Positions 52,176 to 60,886 of a DNA stretch of 64,000 nucleotides are shown here, piece after piece. The DNA comes from Chitinophagaceae bacterium DXS (lineage in GTDB: Bacteria; Bacteroidota; Bacteroidia; Chitinophagales; Chitinophagaceae): NCBI GenBank assembly GCA_030345135.1, contig CP128386.1:103216-167215 (forward strand), written 5' to 3'. Made by a program: the position numbers and the translations under genes. The notes under the pieces were generated by a model, which saw only the letters and a program-made list of their open reading frames with translations, was not told where the DNA came from and searched no databases. How positions within the stretch are numbered: the stretch's first letter is position 1; the number at the start of each line of letters is the position of its first letter.

Positions 52176-52271
52176 GTCACTGGCATTTTCAATTTTCAAT
52201 TTTCAATTACGCATAACATTTGCACATCCCCCGCTTTCGCACGGCTTAGCTCCTGCATTTATGCACGCTTC

Positions 52272-52302
52272 TTTGTGCATTTGTCATATTTACCTAGGTT
52301 TG
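52272..52302 (+). promoter_or_regulatory. Bacteroidota promoter of ftsK
   Basis: TTTG (52272-52275), 19 bp, then TAGGTTTG (52295-52302): both boxes of the TTTG-N19-TANNTTTG consensus at the right spacing, 18 bp before the ftsK start codon. It is the best-matched housekeeping promoter in the window. Confidence 0.75.
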
Positions 52303-52319
52303 TACGTTATCAATTATAT

Positions 52320-55016
52320 ATGGCAAACAGGTTAAAAAAGAAAACACCTCCTCCACCCAACCCGGATGAATTGAAACCGGAAAAAGAAGCACAGGTTACG
52401 GTGACGGAAGTGGTGAAGGATGAAAGAACTCAAAAAATTGCAGGTGCGGTAAGCCTGCTCTTCTCTATATTTTTATTCATTGCATTTGCTTCCTACCTCT
52501 TTACATGGAAGCAGGATCAGGATAAAGTATTTCAATTTGGAATAAAAATTTTCAGCACTGACGATGTTCAGGTCCGCAATCTGCTTGGTGTTTTAGGCGC
52601 ATATGTTTCGCATATTTTTATTTACAAAGGATTTGGTGTTGCATCATTTTTGTTTTGTACAGTCTTCTTTGTGCTGGGCGTAAATCTGCTGGTTGGAAAA
52701 AAAGTCTTCAGTCTTGTGCGCAACATTAAATACCTGATTATTGGATTGTTGGTGTTGAGTGTTGCCTTTGCATTTTTTACAGGCAGACTTGAGTTCCCGT
52801 TTGGCGGTGCGGTAGGAGAGATGATGAATGCCTGGCTGATCAAATGGATTGGTCGCGTTGGAACAGGCTTCGTTCTTGGGCTCGCCGCTGTGAGTTATTT
52901 TATCTGGCGGTTTAACCCAACCATCAAATGGCCTGAAAGAACTGTAAAACCTGCCGTTGCAGAAGATGCAGTAGGCGAAGAAGTTCCACCGGTAATTGAA
53001 AAGAAACGAAGAAGAGGTAAAGAGGAAATTGTTGCAGCTGAGCCTGAAGAAGAAATGGTTCCGTTGGAGAAAGCAGAAAAAGGTTTTGGCAGCAATAATA
53101 AGTTGAAGAAAGATGGCAAGGGTGTGGTTGTGATTATGCCTAAAGATGATGAAGAGGTTGCTGACCCCATGACTGAATTTGATGTGATAGAAAGAGATGA
53201 GCCGCGCGTTGAAATAAATGATCTGTATAAAAATGGAATCCCCGAGGACGAGGACGAAGATGTTGTGGAGGAAGAGGTAGAAGAAGAGTGGCAGGAGGAC
53301 GAATTCCCGTTGGAATTAAAAGAAACTGCAGAAGACGAGGAATCGGAAGAAGAGTCGTTACCGGTTACCCGGCCTGAGAGAGACCCCCTGAAGATCAAGT
53401 TTAACGACAAGATCGACATGGAGCTTGAGATCCAGGAAACAAAAGATAATCACCTAAATGAAACAGCCGAAGAAGATGGAAAGCCGGCTGCCAGAAAAGG
53501 TTCGTTGGAAACCTTGTATGAACCAACACTTGAGTTAAGCGACTATCAGCTCCCTTCCCTTGAATTGCTGGAGACACATGGTAGCGAAAAGATCGTGCAT
53601 GATCCTGCTGAACTGGAAGCCAACAAGAACCAGATTATTGCTACGCTGAAGAACTATGATATCGCTATTCAGCGCATAGCCGCTACCGTTGGACCAACCG
53701 TAACATTGTATGAAATCGTGCCGGCGCCCGGTGTGCGTATCAGCCGTATTAAAAACCTGGAAGATGATATTGCATTAAGCCTGGCTGCGTTAGGCATCCG
53801 TATCATTGCGCCTATTCCGGGTAAAGGTACCATCGGTATTGAGGTGCCGAATGTGCGTAAGACCGTGGTTAGTATGAAAACCTTGCTGGCGAGTGATAAA
53901 TTCCAAAGCAATGCTTTTTCATTACCTATCGCAATTGGTAAAAAGATCGACAACGAAAACTTTATCGTGGACCTTGCGAGTATGCCGCACTTATTGATGG
54001 CCGGTGCTACGGGACAGGGTAAATCTGTTGGTATCAATACGCTGCTGGTTTCCTTGTTGTACAAGAAACATCCTTCTCAACTGAAGTTTGTTTTGGTGGA
54101 TCCTAAGAAGGTGGAATTGAGTTTGTACCGCACAATAGAAAATCATTTTCTTGCAAAATTGCCTGGTGAAGAAGAAGCAATTATTACCGATACAAAGAAA
54201 GTAATCAACACATTGAACGCTTTGTGTATTGAAATGGATAACCGTTATGACTTGTTGAAAGAAGCCGGTTGCCGTAACATTAAAGAGTACAATGAAAAAT
54301 TCACCAAGCGTAAACTGAATCCGCAAAGAGGTCACCAGTATCTTCCTTTCATCGTGCTTGTAGTGGATGAGTTTGCCGATCTTATTATGACTGCAGGTAA
54401 AGAGGTGGAAATGCCAATTGCCCGTCTGGCGCAATTAGCACGTGCGGTGGGTATTCACCTGATCATCGCTACACAAAGACCTTCAGTAAATATCATCACA
54501 GGTACCATTAAGGCGAACTTCCCGGCGCGTATTGCGTTCAAGGTTTCTTCGAAAATTGACAGCCGTACAATTCTTGATGCAGGCGGCGCGGAGCAACTGA
54601 TTGGGAAGGGTGATATGTTGATCAGCTATAACGGTGAAATCACGCGTTTGCAGTGCGCCTTTGTTGATACTCCTGAAGTGGAACACATCTGTGAATTCAT
54701 TGGTGATCAGCAAGGTTATCCGCAAGCATTCTTACTTCCGGAATATGTGGATGAGAAGGAAGCCGGAGATAGAGAGCTTGATCTGGGTGACCGTGATCCT
54801 TTGTTTGAAGATGCGGCGAAACTGATCGTCGCTAACCAAATGGGCAGTACATCCTTAATTCAAAGAAGAATGAAACTGGGATACAACCGCGCGGGCCGTC
54901 TGATGGATCAGCTGGAAGCCGCCGGCATCGTAGGCCCGAACCTCGGCAGCAAAGCCCGCGAAGTGCTGGTAAAAACAGACAGCGAGTTAATGGAAATACT
55001 GGATATGATGGCGTAG
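52320..55016 (+). CDS. ftsK: DNA translocase FtsK/SpoIIIE
   Basis: An 898-residue septal DNA pump that clears and aligns chromosome termini during division. The N-terminus has four or so membrane helices (about 40-190), then a long acidic, low-complexity linker (about 200-400, rich in DEDEDVVEEEVEEEW). The motor domain carries Walker A GATGQGKS (about 561-568), Walker B LVVDEFADLIM and RPSVNIITGTIKANFP, and a C-terminal gamma winged helix (SLIQRRMKLGYNRAGRLMDQL) for reading KOPS-like sites. I start it at MANRLKKKTPPPPN (52320), right after the promoter; the open frame continues upstream only through repeats. Confidence 0.96.
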   Translation: MANRLKKKTPPPPNPDELKPEKEAQVTVTEVVKDERTQKIAGAVSLLFSIFLFIAFASYLFTWKQDQDKVFQFGIKIFSTDDVQVRNLLGVLGAYVSHIFIYKGFGVASFLFCTVFFVLGVNLLVGKKVFSLVRNIKYLIIGLLVLSVAFAFFTGRLEFPFGGAVGEMMNAWLIKWIGRVGTGFVLGLAAVSYFIWRFNPTIKWPERTVKPAVAEDAVGEEVPPVIEKKRRRGKEEIVAAEPEEEMVPLEKAEKGFGSNNKLKKDGKGVVVIMPKDDEEVADPMTEFDVIERDEPRVEINDLYKNGIPEDEDEDVVEEEVEEEWQEDEFPLELKETAEDEESEEESLPVTRPERDPLKIKFNDKIDMELEIQETKDNHLNETAEEDGKPAARKGSLETLYEPTLELSDYQLPSLELLETHGSEKIVHDPAELEANKNQIIATLKNYDIAIQRIAATVGPTVTLYEIVPAPGVRISRIKNLEDDIALSLAALGIRIIAPIPGKGTIGIEVPNVRKTVVSMKTLLASDKFQSNAFSLPIAIGKKIDNENFIVDLASMPHLLMAGATGQGKSVGINTLLVSLLYKKHPSQLKFVLVDPKKVELSLYRTIENHFLAKLPGEEEAIITDTKKVINTLNALCIEMDNRYDLLKEAGCRNIKEYNEKFTKRKLNPQRGHQYLPFIVLVVDEFADLIMTAGKEVEMPIARLAQLARAVGIHLIIATQRPSVNIITGTIKANFPARIAFKVSSKIDSRTILDAGGAEQLIGKGDMLISYNGEITRLQCAFVDTPEVEHICEFIGDQQGYPQAFLLPEYVDEKEAGDRELDLGDRDPLFEDAAKLIVANQMGSTSLIQRRMKLGYNRAGRLMDQLEAAGIVGPNLGSKAREVLVKTDSELMEILDMMA

Positions 55017-55017
55017 G

Positions 55018-55088
55018 AAGACCGTAAGACCGTAAGATCGTAAGACATGTAAGACGCGTAAGACAGTAAGATGGTAAGACGCGTAAGA
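55018..55088. repeat. GTAAGACC octamer array after ftsK
   Basis: About nine units starting 2 bp after the stop, sense orientation. Confidence 0.92.
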
Positions 55089-55138
55089 GGGCTGTTGAAG
55101 GTGAGGCACCAAATCTTTTTGCGGGTATAAAAATTATC

Positions 55139-55197
55139 AAAAAAGAAGAGTGTAAGGGATGCGTTTTTTAACCTCCAATCTTACCCTCTTTTTTTCT
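55139..55197. terminator. Bidirectional terminator between ftsK and the potassium channel
   Basis: AAGAGTGTAAG (from 55145) pairs with CTTACCCTCTT (to 55190) with one mismatch. It is flanked by an A-run on the left and a T-run on the right, so it can end transcripts from both sides. Confidence 0.75.
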
Positions 55198-55238
55198 TGC
55201 TATATACATCATAAGAAAGACAGTGCAACATCCTAACC

Positions 55239-55276
55239 CTCTTACGGTCTTACTGTCTTACGATCTTACGGTCTTT
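55239..55276. repeat. GTAAGACC array, minus-strand orientation
   Basis: CTTACGGTCTTACTGTCTTA and so on. Read on the minus strand it starts 2 bp after the stop of the potassium channel gene. Confidence 0.9.
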
Positions 55277-56230
55277 TTAGACATCTTTGTATTCATTAAG
55301 TTTATGTAACTCTATAATTGTCGTCTTCCCGTCCGGGCTTTCGCGGTACATGGGAACAAATTTGGCGCGGAATTTAATTTCGTCGTAAGTGTAAGAAGTG
55401 CGTTGAAGAACGGTGGAGGAATAGGTTTCATCAAAAGCTCTTACAAGGACGTATACTTCCACATCAGCAGCTTTCATGTCGTCGTATGATAAGCCGAGTA
55501 GGGGACTTGTGTCATCAATCGGATGAACTACCGTGAAGTTCATCGGCAAAAGATCTACATGATTTCTTTCAAGGTTCAGTTCATAAAACTTGTAAACGGA
55601 TTTACCATTTTCTAAAGCCAACAGGCTCAGATTAACTTTGACTTCTGCATTGGTTAGAGAATGATTGTCTTTATAAGATACAAAACGGAACATCAATGCC
55701 TCCTTTTCCTGAAAAGGTGCAATAAGGGCAGCGTCGGTAAATTTTAAGAAAGCCTTCGGTTTGGAAAAACGCCCATAGAATAAACCGGTTGCAATGGCGA
55801 ATGAAAGGAAGCCTGTCATGGCCTCAAACGCAGCCACCATGTTTGCTCCGTCACCCACGGGGTTAACCCTGCCATACCCAACCGTAGTAAAAGTTTCGGT
55901 GCTGAAAAAGAAGATCTCTTTAATCCGTGACCAGTTATCGGTGTTATAATATCCCTGCAATTCATTAACGCCAAGAACTATATAGATAATTGTATAAAGC
56001 AGGTTAATGCTGATAAAAAAAAGCACGATCACCGATATGAATTTCCATCGAGGCATGTTGATCATTGCATGAAAAACACTAAACCGGTTCCAGAATGAAA
56101 GGCCTTCCTTTTCCAGGTTAAAGGTGCCGTCTTTATTAATAAATCTTCCTCCATAACTACTGGCATTAACGCCAAATCCTGTATCATTATTGATTTTGGA
56201 GAAGGGATTGATCTTTGTATAGAGTGCCAT
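55277..56230 (-). CDS. Inward-rectifier (Kir-type) potassium channel
   Basis: A 317-residue KirBac-like channel in the inner membrane. Helix 1 spans about 62-88, the pore loop carries the selectivity filter TVGYG (116-120), helix 2 about 131-156 (MVAAFEAMTGFLSFAIATGLFYG), and the last 150 residues form the cytoplasmic immunoglobulin-like domain (MFRFVSYKDNHSLTNAEVKVNL; VHPIDDTSPLLGLSYDDM). Length and layout are typical. It would set resting K+ conductance. It converges on ftsK and shares a bidirectional terminator with it. The start is supported by the N-terminal slide-helix region SFWNRFSVFHAMINMPRW lying at the usual distance. Confidence 0.94.
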   Translation of the reverse strand: MALYTKINPFSKINNDTGFGVNASSYGGRFINKDGTFNLEKEGLSFWNRFSVFHAMINMPRWKFISVIVLFFISINLLYTIIYIVLGVNELQGYYNTDNWSRIKEIFFFSTETFTTVGYGRVNPVGDGANMVAAFEAMTGFLSFAIATGLFYGRFSKPKAFLKFTDAALIAPFQEKEALMFRFVSYKDNHSLTNAEVKVNLSLLALENGKSVYKFYELNLERNHVDLLPMNFTVVHPIDDTSPLLGLSYDDMKAADVEVYVLVRAFDETYSSTVLQRTSYTYDEIKFRAKFVPMYRESPDGKTTIIELHKLNEYKDV

Positions 56231-56307
56231 AAAACGCTTTGGTTTATAGCTGTAATATTAATAAAATTGCATCTTCTAATCTTACTTATTCTCACCGTCG
56301 GTAAATT

Positions 56308-56871
56308 ATGAGTGAATATAAACTGTACATGTTATTGCTCGGTTGTAAACCGGAAGGCAGGAACACCGAACAACACGATGTGTTATTTGGCATAGCAAAA
56401 GAATTAAGAGATCTTATCCCTCAGATCAAGGCATTCTGGCCTGGTCCGCACAAGATCCATGTTGATGCGTGGCGGGAGGTAAAAAATGTAAACGGTAAGG
56501 CGGTGTCCGTTAGGTTGAAGAATGAATTGTTGCAACAATCTTCTGCATACAAATTGTTTTTTATTAATCTTGGTGGCTACAGGCAAAATGCTTTTGATGA
56601 ATTTCATTATAAGATGCTGGCCGTTGCGAAAGAGAAGGGTGACGCGATAACCCAGGCAAAAATGACTGCTTTCTATCAGCATACAGGGTTTGCCGGTGCA
56701 GCATCTCATGTGGATGATAAATATGGCGTGGATGTTGATGATCTGTATGAAATACAGGACATTCTTCCTCAGGACATAAAAGCGCAATACGTTATTGATA
56801 TTCAACCGGCTGAAGGTTCTCAGGAAGAAGATGCAATACACCTTGGTTATTTTAAGCTCGATAGCTTGTAA
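56308..56871 (+). CDS. DUF1543 domain protein
   Basis: A 187-residue soluble protein beginning KLYMLLLGCKPEGRNTEQHD, the hallmark start of the DUF1543 family, followed by GIAKELRDLIPQIKAFWPG and DAWREVKNVNG. The family is conserved in Gammaproteobacteria and Bacteroidota but has no known activity. It is divergent from the potassium channel gene and 50 bp upstream of a small conserved gene on the same strand, so the two may share a transcript. No promoter box recognised. Confidence 0.82.
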   Translation: MSEYKLYMLLLGCKPEGRNTEQHDVLFGIAKELRDLIPQIKAFWPGPHKIHVDAWREVKNVNGKAVSVRLKNELLQQSSAYKLFFINLGGYRQNAFDEFHYKMLAVAKEKGDAITQAKMTAFYQHTGFAGAASHVDDKYGVDVDDLYEIQDILPQDIKAQYVIDIQPAEGSQEEDAIHLGYFKLDSL

Positions 56872-56920
56872 CTTTATGTAACTATGATGCTGTTTTCTTT
56901 GTTAACTTAAATAAAGCAAT

Positions 56921-57403
56921 ATGGCATTTCCAGATACAACATTGATAAAAGCGCTTCGGGAAACAGCAATGCGTCTGCGTAATGGCGCCTATTATGCGTG
57001 GGGTAATCACGGTGGTTGCAATTGTGGAAACCTGTTACAGGTGGTTACAAGTTTGAGCAGGGAAGAAATACAGGCTTATGCACAATCGGGTATTGGCGAA
57101 TGGACGGAAATTGCGGAAGACTATTGTCCTGTAACGGATGCGCCTGCATACATGTTGATCGCACGGCTCGAAGGAATCGGACTGACTCCCACAGATATTC
57201 ATCACATAGAATACCTCGATGATAAAGAAGTGCTATATGCTTTGGCCGGTGGCTTTCGCTGGTTGAAAAGAAATGTGAGAGAAGATGTGATTGATTACCT
57301 TGAGGCATTCGCTAATCTGTTACAACAAAAACTGGATGCAAAAAACAGCGAATTAATTACTGGTGCGTTTCTGCAAACTGCACCAGCGCTCTCCGTCTCT
57401 TAA
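56921..57403 (+). CDS. Conserved hypothetical protein with GCNCG motif
   Basis: A 160-residue soluble protein of unknown function. Its N-terminal part holds RNGAYYAWGNHGGCNCGNLLQV, a Cys-x-Cys loop that might bind a metal, and a later LIARLEGIGLTPTDIHHIEYLDDKEVL segment looks helical. I do not recognise a named family but the sequence reads as a real, well-ordered protein and its frame is clean. It is 50 bp after the DUF1543 gene on the same strand. It ends 11 bp from the convergent membrane protein gene. Confidence 0.7.
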   Translation: MAFPDTTLIKALRETAMRLRNGAYYAWGNHGGCNCGNLLQVVTSLSREEIQAYAQSGIGEWTEIAEDYCPVTDAPAYMLIARLEGIGLTPTDIHHIEYLDDKEVLYALAGGFRWLKRNVREDVIDYLEAFANLLQQKLDAKNSELITGAFLQTAPALSVS

Positions 57404-57414
57404 CACACTTTTCT

Positions 57415-57933
57415 TCAAACTACATCATTTTCTATCATTCGCTTATTACGGGAGAAATAATTGTGAACTATGAGCGAAACCGGCAATCCTATGGCCAGCA
57501 TTAATACAATTGTGCCTGTAATGGCGGATTGAAGATTGAATGTGATAGGTGGTAGTTGGGTCAATGGCAATACCAGCAGGTTCATAATCAGCCAGACACA
57601 AATGCCATATGTCAAGCCTGCGAGAACAGGGTAGTTGTGCATGAATTTGATGCGCGGATACAGGAAGAAATAAAGTATGGTAAAAGAAAATGCGATGATA
57701 TAATGAAATACAATTCCGGCTACAATAAAAGATGCGCCGGAATACGCTGCTTTTCCAAATGCGGCGCTGGCAATATATTTAAACACGATCATCGGATCCT
57801 TGTGGGTTTTCATGTAAAACATGATCAGGGCCGTTACAATATCAAGCGTGCCTGCTATTAATCCGGCCTTTATTATGGTCGCAATTGGTTTGGATGGTCT
57901 GTTATTGGTGAACACTGTTTGTGTAGATGCCAT
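57415..57933 (-). CDS. Four-helix integral membrane protein, unknown function
   Basis: A 172-residue protein with four or five hydrophobic helices: IKAGLIAGTLDIVTALIMF, ASFIVAGIVFHYIIAFSFTILYFFL, YPVLAGLTYGICVWLIMNLLVLP and ITGTIVLMLAIGLPVSLIV. Similar proteins are common in Bacteroidota as single genes; I know no function and do not assign a family. It converges tightly on the gene at 56921. The N-terminus (STQTVFTNNRPSKPIA) is polar and probably cytoplasmic. Confidence 0.75.
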   Translation of the reverse strand: MASTQTVFTNNRPSKPIATIIKAGLIAGTLDIVTALIMFYMKTHKDPMIVFKYIASAAFGKAAYSGASFIVAGIVFHYIIAFSFTILYFFLYPRIKFMHNYPVLAGLTYGICVWLIMNLLVLPLTQLPPITFNLQSAITGTIVLMLAIGLPVSLIVHNYFSRNKRMIENDVV

Positions 57934-58027
57934 GATAAAGTGTTTGAGAATATTTACTGATTAGAATGCTTAGTCAAGATATTTTTTAAAGCATATCTTC
58001 TATAAATAAAATGGTGCAAGCTGTAGC

Positions 58028-58250
58028 AGTATCGTCGCCTCGATGAATAATTTGATTAACCAAAATCAAAAATGGAATGACAGTACGCTTTTCGTCGATA
58101 GCCCGTAGGGCTTAAAGTTCAATAGAAAATCCAACGTTCTGGATTCCTTTGTCCGTAGGACATTAACCTTTTATTGGTTAAAGCCCTAACGGGCCAGGAT
58201 GCTTAGAATCCAATCCCTTCTATTGAGCTTAATTCCCTACGGGAAAATCT
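58028..58250. repeat. MITE-like palindromic element, copy 2 (inverted)
   Basis: Reverse complement of the element at 3695-3925. It reads CCCTACGGGCTATCGACG, TTCTATTGAACTTTAAG, GTCCTACGGAC, GCCCGTTAGGGCTTTAACC and CTCAATAGAAGG in the same order on the minus strand. At its left end it continues into a piece matching the start of the element at 3902 (CATCGAGGCGACGATAC on the minus strand). Confidence 0.85.
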
Positions 58251-58377
58251 GTTGCTGTCATGACAGTCTGCACAATTCTAAATATACTCAAACCCTCGCG
58301 TAATACGTAGCAGTCACTAACTTTTTAAGTAGTGTGATGCCTTGTCGAAAACAGGGTGAATTCTTCACTTCAATCTC

Positions 58378-58385
58378 TACATTTG
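58378..58385 (+). promoter_or_regulatory. Minus-7 box before the alcohol dehydrogenase
   Basis: TACATTTG matches TANNTTTG, 62 bp before the start codon. No minus-33 box at standard spacing. Confidence 0.45.
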
Positions 58386-58446
58386 TACCCGAAAAAAATA
58401 AGCGCATTATTGTGCGCAATGTTCAATCAGGTAAACAGAAATTTTT

Positions 58447-59490
58447 ATGATAGCAACAAAAGCATATGCTGCGCAGAAAGCGAATGCGCCTTTGACTCCT
58501 TTTTCATTTGAACGCAGAGATGTTGGCCCGGACGACGTGCAGGTTGAAATACTGTACTGCGGTGTTTGTCATTCAGATCTTCACCAGGTAAAAGATGAAT
58601 GGGGTGGCTCTATTTTTCCAATGGTGCCCGGACATGAAATTGTTGGCCGCGTTGTTAAAGTTGGTTCTAATGTTACAAAGTTCAAAGAAGGTGATTTTGC
58701 CGGCGTGGGTGTAATGGTCGACTCCTGCAGGGTTTGTAAAAATTGTGCACAAGATCTCGAACAATACTGTGTGGAAGGAATGACCGGCACTTACAATGCC
58801 ATTGAGCGTGATGGCAAGACCGTTGCCCAGGGCGGTTATTCATCCCAGATCGTTACTGACCAAAAGTATGTATTGAAAGTATCTCCGAAGCTTGATCTTA
58901 AAGCAGTAGCGCCGCTGTTGTGTGCCGGTATCACTACTTATTCACCGCTTAGGTATGTTGGTGTAACCAAAGGAACAAAAGTTGGCGTTGTTGGATTGGG
59001 TGGACTTGGTCACATGGCCGTAAAATTTGCAGTTTCATTTGGAGCGGAAGTGACTATGCTTAGTACATCCAAATCAAAAGAAGCCGATGCAAGAAAGCTT
59101 GGCGCACACAAATTCGCGCTTACTACGGACAAAGAAGCGATGGAGGAGTACAAAAGCTATTTCGACGTAATTCTGAATACGGTATCAGCAAATCATAGCT
59201 ATGAGCAATATCTCGATCTGCTTGACCTTAACGGCAAGATGGTGATAGTTGGTTTGCCGCCAGAAGCTTCTCCGGTTGGTGCTTTTACACTGTTGAACAA
59301 TCGCCGCAGTATCATTGGTTCAATGATTGGCGGTATAAAAGAAACGCAGGAAATGTTGGATTACTGCGCCGAACACAATATTGTGGCCGATGTAGAACTC
59401 ATCCCCATGAATTACATTAACGAGGCTTACGATCGCATGTTGAAAAATGACGTGAAGTACCGTTTTGTACTGGATTTATCTACTATCTAA
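58447..59490 (+). CDS. Zinc-dependent NAD(P) alcohol dehydrogenase (AdhA/YahK-like)
   Basis: A 347-residue medium-chain dehydrogenase that reduces aldehydes or oxidises alcohols. Catalytic zinc ligands are C41 (CGVCHSDLH), H63 and E64 (PGHEIVG) and C159; the structural zinc is held by C94, C97, C100 and C108 (CRVCKNCAQDLEQYC). The nucleotide-binding motif is GLGGLG (183-188). Length and the DEWGGSIFPMVPGHE segment place it with the YahK/cinnamyl-alcohol dehydrogenase group, usually NADPH-dependent with broad aldehyde range. Single gene with a TACATTTG box upstream and a strong terminator downstream. Confidence 0.95.
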   Translation: MIATKAYAAQKANAPLTPFSFERRDVGPDDVQVEILYCGVCHSDLHQVKDEWGGSIFPMVPGHEIVGRVVKVGSNVTKFKEGDFAGVGVMVDSCRVCKNCAQDLEQYCVEGMTGTYNAIERDGKTVAQGGYSSQIVTDQKYVLKVSPKLDLKAVAPLLCAGITTYSPLRYVGVTKGTKVGVVGLGGLGHMAVKFAVSFGAEVTMLSTSKSKEADARKLGAHKFALTTDKEAMEEYKSYFDVILNTVSANHSYEQYLDLLDLNGKMVIVGLPPEASPVGAFTLLNNRRSIIGSMIGGIKETQEMLDYCAEHNIVADVELIPMNYINEAYDRMLKNDVKYRFVLDLSTI

Positions 59491-59495
59491 ATAAC

Positions 59496-59530
59496 AAGAG
59501 CTGGAGGGTTGATTTCACCCTCCAGCTCTT
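59496..59530. terminator. Bidirectional terminator
   Basis: AAGAGCTGGAGGGT - TGATTTC - ACCCTCCAGCTCTT, a perfect 14-bp stem between the dehydrogenase and the convergent gene ending at 59560. Confidence 0.85.
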
Positions 59531-59559
59531 ACGTATAACATGCAACGTATAACTTACAG

Positions 59560-59958
59560 CTAGTTAATAATTACCGAACAAGCCTTAAACTTCCCCGAAG
59601 CCTCCTCCAGTTGTTGTATCTCCATATAGGAAATCTTTTCCGTAACAAAATCTTCAAAAGTCCTTTCACTGTTTTTCAATGCATATTGCAATTGGTCACT
59701 TAGCGTGCGGGCTTTTTCTTCGCCTACAAGATGCTGGGAAGATTCGAATAGATCATTGCATAAATCACTTAACCTGTTACACTGTGTGCGGGGATAGATT
59801 TTCTGCTTCATTTTGATGTAAACATCATTTAAAAGATCTGAAATTTCAGAAAGGATCTGAGACAGTTTGTCGCGATCCGTTCGTGGTCCGGCTTTGATTT
59901 CCGACGACAGGCTTAGCATTTCCTTTGAAACATCCCAGGTATCCCTGATCAGACTCAT
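59560..59958 (-). CDS. Small helical protein, unknown function
   Basis: A 132-residue protein, almost wholly alpha-helical by composition, with charged helices (DRDKLSQILSEISDLLNDVYIKMKQK; EEKARTLSDQLQYALKNSERTFEDFVTEK) and no signal peptide or membrane segment. I recognise no family. The gene has a clean frame and a strong terminator beyond its stop, which supports it being real. It lies 103 bp downstream of another small gene on the same strand. Confidence 0.6.
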   Translation of the reverse strand: MSLIRDTWDVSKEMLSLSSEIKAGPRTDRDKLSQILSEISDLLNDVYIKMKQKIYPRTQCNRLSDLCNDLFESSQHLVGEEKARTLSDQLQYALKNSERTFEDFVTEKISYMEIQQLEEASGKFKACSVIIN

Positions 59959-60060
59959 ATCTAAAAAATTTAAACAAACTAAAATAATTTCTTTTTGTGG
60001 TTATTTTTTGGATATCGGACAGGTACGGATATTATCAATGTTTTTTTAATGGATTACTAA

Positions 60061-60588
60061 TTACTTTTCAGTTTTTTCGCCTTCAAAGTAATCCATTCTG
60101 TGCTTGAACAACACATTGAAGGTAGTTAATGAACCATAAATACGGGTAATATATTGCTGGATGTTAATTTTATCTTCATCAGTCAGTTTATCATGGCTGT
60201 TAATGCGCTGTTCCAGCACACGCAGCCTGTCACGCAGCATCACAATTTTATGAAAGAAGGTTTCGATCGGAATTTCTTTTTCTTTAAGAGAGCTATCACC
60301 GGGCTTTAGGATCATCAGACCATTTTGCCATTTCTCTCCGAGGGGAATTACTTCGGAAACATCGCTCCATTCGCGCAGGATTTTCATTAAAGCCTCTTCT
60401 GCCTCATTAAAACTGACATTGTATTCACTCTCGACTTTCTCAATGATTTCAAGATTGTTTTCTTTGCTCAGTGTTTTAATTCCGCCTTCAATAAAACAAA
60501 TGTCGTAAGCTCTTTTATGAACATGAATTATAACACCTTTCCCATAAGTAATGTGGTTTACCCGGGAACCAACACCTAATACATCCAT
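60061..60588 (-). CDS. Conserved protein with KOW/Tudor-like N-terminus, unknown function
   Basis: A 175-residue soluble protein. The first 45 residues (VGSRVNHITYGKGVIIHVHKRAYDICFIEGGIKTLSK) resemble the small beta-barrel found at the C-terminus of UvrD/PcrA-type helicases, which contacts RNA polymerase or nucleic acid. The rest is helical (EAEEALMKILREW; FFHKIVMLRDRLRVLEQRINSHDKLTDEDKINIQQYITRIYGSLTTF). The function is unknown; a nucleic-acid or polymerase contact is a guess from the barrel. The 100-bp gap to the next gene shows no terminator. Confidence 0.65.
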   Translation of the reverse strand: MDVLGVGSRVNHITYGKGVIIHVHKRAYDICFIEGGIKTLSKENNLEIIEKVESEYNVSFNEAEEALMKILREWSDVSEVIPLGEKWQNGLMILKPGDSSLKEKEIPIETFFHKIVMLRDRLRVLEQRINSHDKLTDEDKINIQQYITRIYGSLTTFNVLFKHRMDYFEGEKTEK

Positions 60589-60886
60589 GAATAATAAGAT
60601 TTGAATTAAGGGCCTAAAAATAGTAAATAAAGCGTGTTCAGCGTTCTGACGTTAGCTGCTAAAGTTAAATCACATTCGGTAATCGGCGTGGGACTACAAT
60701 GACACGGTATTTTCAATGCGGTGGATGTTGTTAGGAAAAGGTTTGTTTAACCGGGGCATTTGTCAACCTGTCAGTGTATTAGCTTTGGTATTTGGTTTGT
60801 GTATTTCTCAGGTTTAAAAAATGAAGCCGGGTACAGGTATTTTGCCGTATTTCCGGTAACGATTGACATTAAAAAAAGTTTTCATT

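Larger units (their letters stand above)
57934..58446. other. Gap holding a dispersed element and the adh promoter
   Basis: No gene is seen. The gap contains the inverted copy of the MITE-like element (58028-58250) and the TACATTTG box at 58378. Confidence 0.7.

Noticed and set aside
52002-52319. Upstream extension of ftsK
   Set aside because: The extra codons cover a direct repeat and the promoter boxes; ATG at 52320 matches the family start and follows the minus-7 box closely.
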